Positions 61,492 to 64,000 of a DNA stretch of 64,000 nucleotides are shown here, in pieces. The notes under the pieces are model-generated. The model was not told the DNA's origin. It saw only the letters and a program-made list of their open reading frames with translations, and made no database searches. The position numbers and the translations under genes were made by a program. How positions within the stretch are numbered: the stretch's first letter is position 1; the number at the start of each line of letters is the position of its first letter. Origin of the DNA: Amycolatopsis sp. WQ 127309 (GTDB taxonomy: Bacteria; Actinomycetota; Actinomycetes; Mycobacteriales; Pseudonocardiaceae); the NCBI RefSeq assembly GCF_023023025.1, contig NZ_CP095481.1, positions 2,728,001 through 2,792,000 on the forward strand, written 5' to 3'.

Positions 61492-62456
61492 AACTCCGGC
61501 GTTTTACGGCAGTCTTCGGCGCGGCGGTGCTGGGCGCGACGCTCTCGGCGTGCGGGCTGACGGTCAACCAGGCCGTGCCCTACGACATCCAGCCGGGCAC
61601 GATCCAGCCGATCCCGTCGCTGCAGGGCCTGAAGGTCACGGTGGGGTCGAAGGACTTCACCGAGAACATCATCCTGGCGTACATGGCCGAGATGGCCCTG
61701 ACCGCGTCGGGCGCGGACGTCGTCGACCTGTCGGACATCAAGGGGTCCAACTCGTCGCGGCAGGCGCTGCTCTCCGGGCAGACCGACGTCACCTGGGAGT
61801 ACACCGGCACGGGCTGGATCAACTACCAGGGCAACGAGCTCCCGGTGCCCGGCGGCGAGAAGGCCCAGTACGAGGCGACGGCCAAGGCCGACGAAGAGAA
61901 GTTCGGTGTCACCTGGCTGAACTACTCGCCGCTCAACGACCAGTACGCCTTCGCCGTCACCGAGGCGTACGGCGCGCAGAACAACCTGAAGACGACGTCG
62001 GACCTCGCGGCGTTCATCAAGCAGAAGCCGGACCAGGCGGTGTTCTGCCTGGAGACGGAGTTCACCAGCCGCCAGGACGGGTTCCCGGCCGCGGTGAAGG
62101 CCTACGGCTTCCAGAACCCGAAGATCGAGAACTTCGGCATCGGCACGATCTACTCGGCGGTCGCGGGCGGCACGTGCCCGGTCGGCGAGGTGTTCACCAC
62201 CGACGGCCGGATCTCCGGGCTCAACCTGCGGGTGCTCGAGGACGACAAGAAGGCGTTCCCGCAGTACAACGCGGTCGCGACGCTGCGCACGGACTTCATC
62301 AAGGCGCACCCGGACATCCGCGGCCCGCTGGAGAAGATCAGCGCGGCGATCGACAACGAGCAGATGGTCCAGCTCTGCAAGCAGGTCGACGTCGACGGCC
62401 AGGACGCGGGCAAGGTGGCCCACGACTGGATGGTCAAGAAGGGCTTCGTGAAGTAG
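61488..62456 (+). CDS. Osmolyte ABC importer substrate-binding lipoprotein (OpuBC family)
   Basis: 322 residues, lipobox TLSACGLT. OpuAC-type domain: VTVGSKDFTENIILAYMAEM, SGQTDVTWEYTGTGWINY, CLETEFTSRQDGF (aromatic/Cys region for quaternary amines), GEVFTTDGRISGLNL and LRTDFIKAHPDI. The start is ATG 61488, overlapping the permease gene. Last gene of the operon, followed by a terminator. Confidence 0.92.
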   Translation: MKLRRFTAVFGAAVLGATLSACGLTVNQAVPYDIQPGTIQPIPSLQGLKVTVGSKDFTENIILAYMAEMALTASGADVVDLSDIKGSNSSRQALLSGQTDVTWEYTGTGWINYQGNELPVPGGEKAQYEATAKADEEKFGVTWLNYSPLNDQYAFAVTEAYGAQNNLKTTSDLAAFIKQKPDQAVFCLETEFTSRQDGFPAAVKAYGFQNPKIENFGIGTIYSAVAGGTCPVGEVFTTDGRISGLNLRVLEDDKKAFPQYNAVATLRTDFIKAHPDIRGPLEKISAAIDNEQMVQLCKQVDVDGQDAGKVAHDWMVKKGFVK

Positions 62457-62471
62457 CCCGCCACGACGGGG

Positions 62472-62503
62472 AACGGCCGGGCAGCACACGCTGCCCGGCC
62501 GTT
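62472..62503. terminator. Bidirectional terminator after the osmolyte operon
   Basis: Perfect 14-base-pair stem AACGGCCGGGCAGC / GCTGCCCGGCCGTT, loop ACAC, then TTTCGCTGT. Serves the operon ending at 62456 and the converging HxlR gene. Confidence 0.88.
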
Positions 62504-62511
62504 TCGCTGTC

Positions 62512-62964
62512 TCAGGCGGCCGCGCCGGGACCGGGCAGCGGGTCGACGTCGCGGGCGTGCATCGGCTCGCCGCAGTGGGTGCACCGCACGCCGGCCGCGC
62601 TGATCTCGCCGCACCCGCGGTGGCGGTAGACCACCGGCGGCCCGGCCGCGCCGGCGAGCCACTTGTCACCCCAGCCGGCCATCACCATGAGCAGGTCGAC
62701 GAGGTCGGTGCCCTTCTCCGTCAGGACGTACTCGTAGCGCGGCCGCTGGTCGTAGGGCCGCCGGTCGAGCACGCCGTGCTCGACGAGGTGGTTCAGCCGC
62801 TCGGTCAGGACCTTGCGCGAGATGCCGAGGTCGGCCTGGAGCTGCTCGAACCGGGTGAAGCCGACCCAGACGTCCCGCAGGATCAGCGGTGACCACGGCT
62901 CGCCGATGACGACGAGCGTGCGCGCGATCGAGCACGCCATTTCGCCGAAGTTCGTGCGCTGCAT
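62512..62964 (-). CDS. HxlR-family transcriptional regulator
   Basis: 150 residues. HxlR winged helix: GEPWSPLILRDVWVGFTRFEQLQADLGISRKVLTERLNHLVEHGVLDRRPY, ending in a region RGCGE...VRCTHCGEPMHA with a CxxC that may bind metal. Start ATG 62964, 21 bases from operator 62986-63000. Divergent from 63054, which it likely represses in response to electrophiles or other signals. Confidence 0.93.
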   Translation of the reverse strand: MQRTNFGEMACSIARTLVVIGEPWSPLILRDVWVGFTRFEQLQADLGISRKVLTERLNHLVEHGVLDRRPYDQRPRYEYVLTEKGTDLVDLLMVMAGWGDKWLAGAAGPPVVYRHRGCGEISAAGVRCTHCGEPMHARDVDPLPGPGAAA

Positions 62965-62985
62965 GAGCCCAGCTTACGCCTTGGG

Positions 62986-63036
62986 GTTCCCTCAGGGAAC
63001 TCTGACTGCTACGGTTCTGGAGTCTCTTGAAGGAAC
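62986..63036. promoter_or_regulatory. Two HxlR operator sites in the divergent promoter region
   Basis: Site 1 GTTCCCTCAGGGAAC (62986-63000), a perfect palindrome; site 2 on the minus strand GTTCCTTCAAGAGAC (63022-63036), matching 11 of 15 bases. Spacing and similarity suggest cooperative binding of the neighbouring HxlR protein. Confidence 0.7.
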
Positions 63037-63053
63037 TCTGGGAGGATGACGAG

Positions 63054-63647
63054 ATGGGCAAGGTCTTCGGCGCACACGCGGTGTCGGTCGACGGGTACAT
63101 CACCGGCGCCGGACCCGGCCCCGGTCACGGGCTCGGCGACGGCGGTTCGCTCTTCGACTGGTACTTCGCCGGCGACACGCCCAGCGCGGTGTTCGACGGC
63201 TTCAAGCTGAGCGAGCCGAGCGCGCGGGTCTTCGACGACGTCGCCGGCCGCGTCGGCGCGGTCGTCGCGGGCCGCAACACCTACGAGGACTCCGACCGCT
63301 TCGGCGGCGGCAGCCCGCACCCGACGGCGCCGCTCGTCCTGCTCAGCCACCGCCCGGCGCCCGGGATCACCGACCGGCAGACGCTCGTCACCACCGGGAT
63401 CGAGGACGCCGTCGCGGCGGCGCGCGGGATCGCCGGCGACAAGGACGTCACCCTGATGGGTGGCGGTGTGCTGACCGAAGGGCTCAAGGCGGGGCTCGTC
63501 GACGAAGTCGTCCTGCACCAGGTGCCGGTCCTGCTCGGCGGCGGGCGTCCGTTCTTCCAAGCGCTGCCCCAGCACGTGCGCCTCCGCCTTCTCGAAGTTG
63601 TCCCGGCGCCCGGTGTCACCCATCTTCGATACGCAGTCGAAAACTGA
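63054..63647 (+). CDS. Dihydrofolate reductase-fold (RibD C-terminal-like) reductase
   Basis: 197 residues from ATG 63054 (GGGAGGA upstream). DHFR/RibD fold: HAVSVDGYITGA, VVAGRNTYEDSDRF, ITDRQTLVTTGIEDAVAAA, DVTLMGGGVLTEGLKAGLVDE (NADPH site) and VPVLLGGGRPFF. Substrate unknown. Probably controlled by the divergent HxlR. Seven or so bases before the next gene start is its own ribosome site, so the two form a small operon. Confidence 0.9.
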   Translation: MGKVFGAHAVSVDGYITGAGPGPGHGLGDGGSLFDWYFAGDTPSAVFDGFKLSEPSARVFDDVAGRVGAVVAGRNTYEDSDRFGGGSPHPTAPLVLLSHRPAPGITDRQTLVTTGIEDAVAAARGIAGDKDVTLMGGGVLTEGLKAGLVDEVVLHQVPVLLGGGRPFFQALPQHVRLRLLEVVPAPGVTHLRYAVEN

Positions 63648-63660
63648 AGGAGCAGCTCAC

Positions 63661-64000
63661 ATGATCAACGACGACCTGCGCGAGATCCTCAACGGCACCC
63701 CGATCGCCCACATCGCCACCGTGCTGCCCGACGGCGGCCCGCACGCCGTCCCGGTCTGGATCGGCACCCACGGCGACCACATCGCCGTCTTCACCGGCCC
63801 GGGCGCCCGCAAGGCCCGCAACTGGGACCGCGACCCCCGCGTCGCGATCTCCCTGACGCCGTCCGACAACCCGTACCAGCCGGTGATCATCCGCGGCACG
63901 GTCGTCGAACGGATCGACGGCGACGCCGGCTGGGACATCGTCGACACCATCGCGAAGAAGTACACCGGCGGCCCGTACCCGCGTGAGCAGGAACGCTTCG
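63661..64000 (+). CDS. PPOX-class (F420- or FMN-binding split-barrel) oxidoreductase, partial
   Basis: About 113 residues visible to the window edge; ATG 63661 with AAGGAG upstream. Pyridoxamine-phosphate-oxidase-like fold: IAHIATVLPDGGPHAVPVWI, HIAVFTGPGARKARNWDRDP, RVAISLTPSDNPYQPVIIRG. The family uses F420 or FMN; in actinomycetes F420-dependent reduction is common. Likely acts with the reductase next to it under HxlR control. Confidence 0.88.
   Translation, partial: MINDDLREILNGTPIAHIATVLPDGGPHAVPVWIGTHGDHIAVFTGPGARKARNWDRDPRVAISLTPSDNPYQPVIIRGTVVERIDGDAGWDIVDTIAKKYTGGPYPREQERF

Overview
High-GC actinomycete chromosome. The gene content (fhaA-fhaB-pstP-rodA-pbpA-pknA-pknB next to tRNA-Leu, a pabA-type gene, many GTG starts, ATGA/GTGA overlaps) and the general style of the genes point to the Pseudonocardiaceae, most likely Amycolatopsis or a close relative. 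This is an inference from gene order and composition; no 16S or other marker lies in the window. I see no insertion sequence, prophage or CRISPR array.

Layout. 1-3664: a two-gene ABC exporter (partial at the left edge) divergent from a two-component system. 3665-7383: fprA (ferredoxin reductase) and pabA diverge around a near-perfect iron box, and pabA is translationally coupled to a small ABC transporter. 7384-9817: a compact cassette of a small EACC1-like protein, a membrane-anchored caspase-like protease and a second EACC1-like protein, each small gene behind a similar promoter region. This is the most interesting system in the window. It sits between pabA and pknB, which in mycobacteria are direct neighbours. 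9831-19286: the cell-wall/division signalling operon fhaA-fhaB-pstP-rodA-pbpA-pknA-pknB on the minus strand, followed by tRNA-Leu(CAG). 19740-23110: a frameshifted HTH gene, three tandem secreted S1 proteases and an FKBP isomerase. 23252-30039: a secreted penicillin-acylase-family enzyme with a discoidin domain, a PLP enzyme, a Thr-rich secreted protein coupled to a class F sortase, and a patatin.

30053-39150: a FadR-type GntR regulator divergent from a peptide-type ABC importer, aldehyde dehydrogenase, SDR and amidase. These eight genes read as one uptake-and-catabolism operon under a perfect FadR-like operator. 39238-40621: an ECF sigma factor with its coupled membrane partner. 40664-42585: two coupled CoA-ester lyases. 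43018-47871: a conserved hypothetical, a nucleotide-sugar-type epimerase coupled to a PRPP synthetase, a sugar-lactone oxidase and a divergent PLP deaminase/aldolase. 48306-51667: a TetR regulator divergent from a GH1 beta-glucosidase and an MFS sugar transporter. 52006-55392: two unknown genes, an XRE-TPR regulator and a phosphotransferase. 55604-58573: copper handling (ycnI-copC-copD plus a membrane protein). 58894-62456: an OpuB/ProU-type osmolyte importer. 62512-64000: HxlR regulator, a RibD-like reductase and a partial PPOX-type oxidoreductase.

Unusual non-coding signals include a two-copy element that pairs DnaA-type boxes with a promoter-like CCCCCC hairpin (3695-3781 and 48172-48305), several palindromic operators that can be matched to adjacent regulators, and a nested inverted repeat at 58654-58754.
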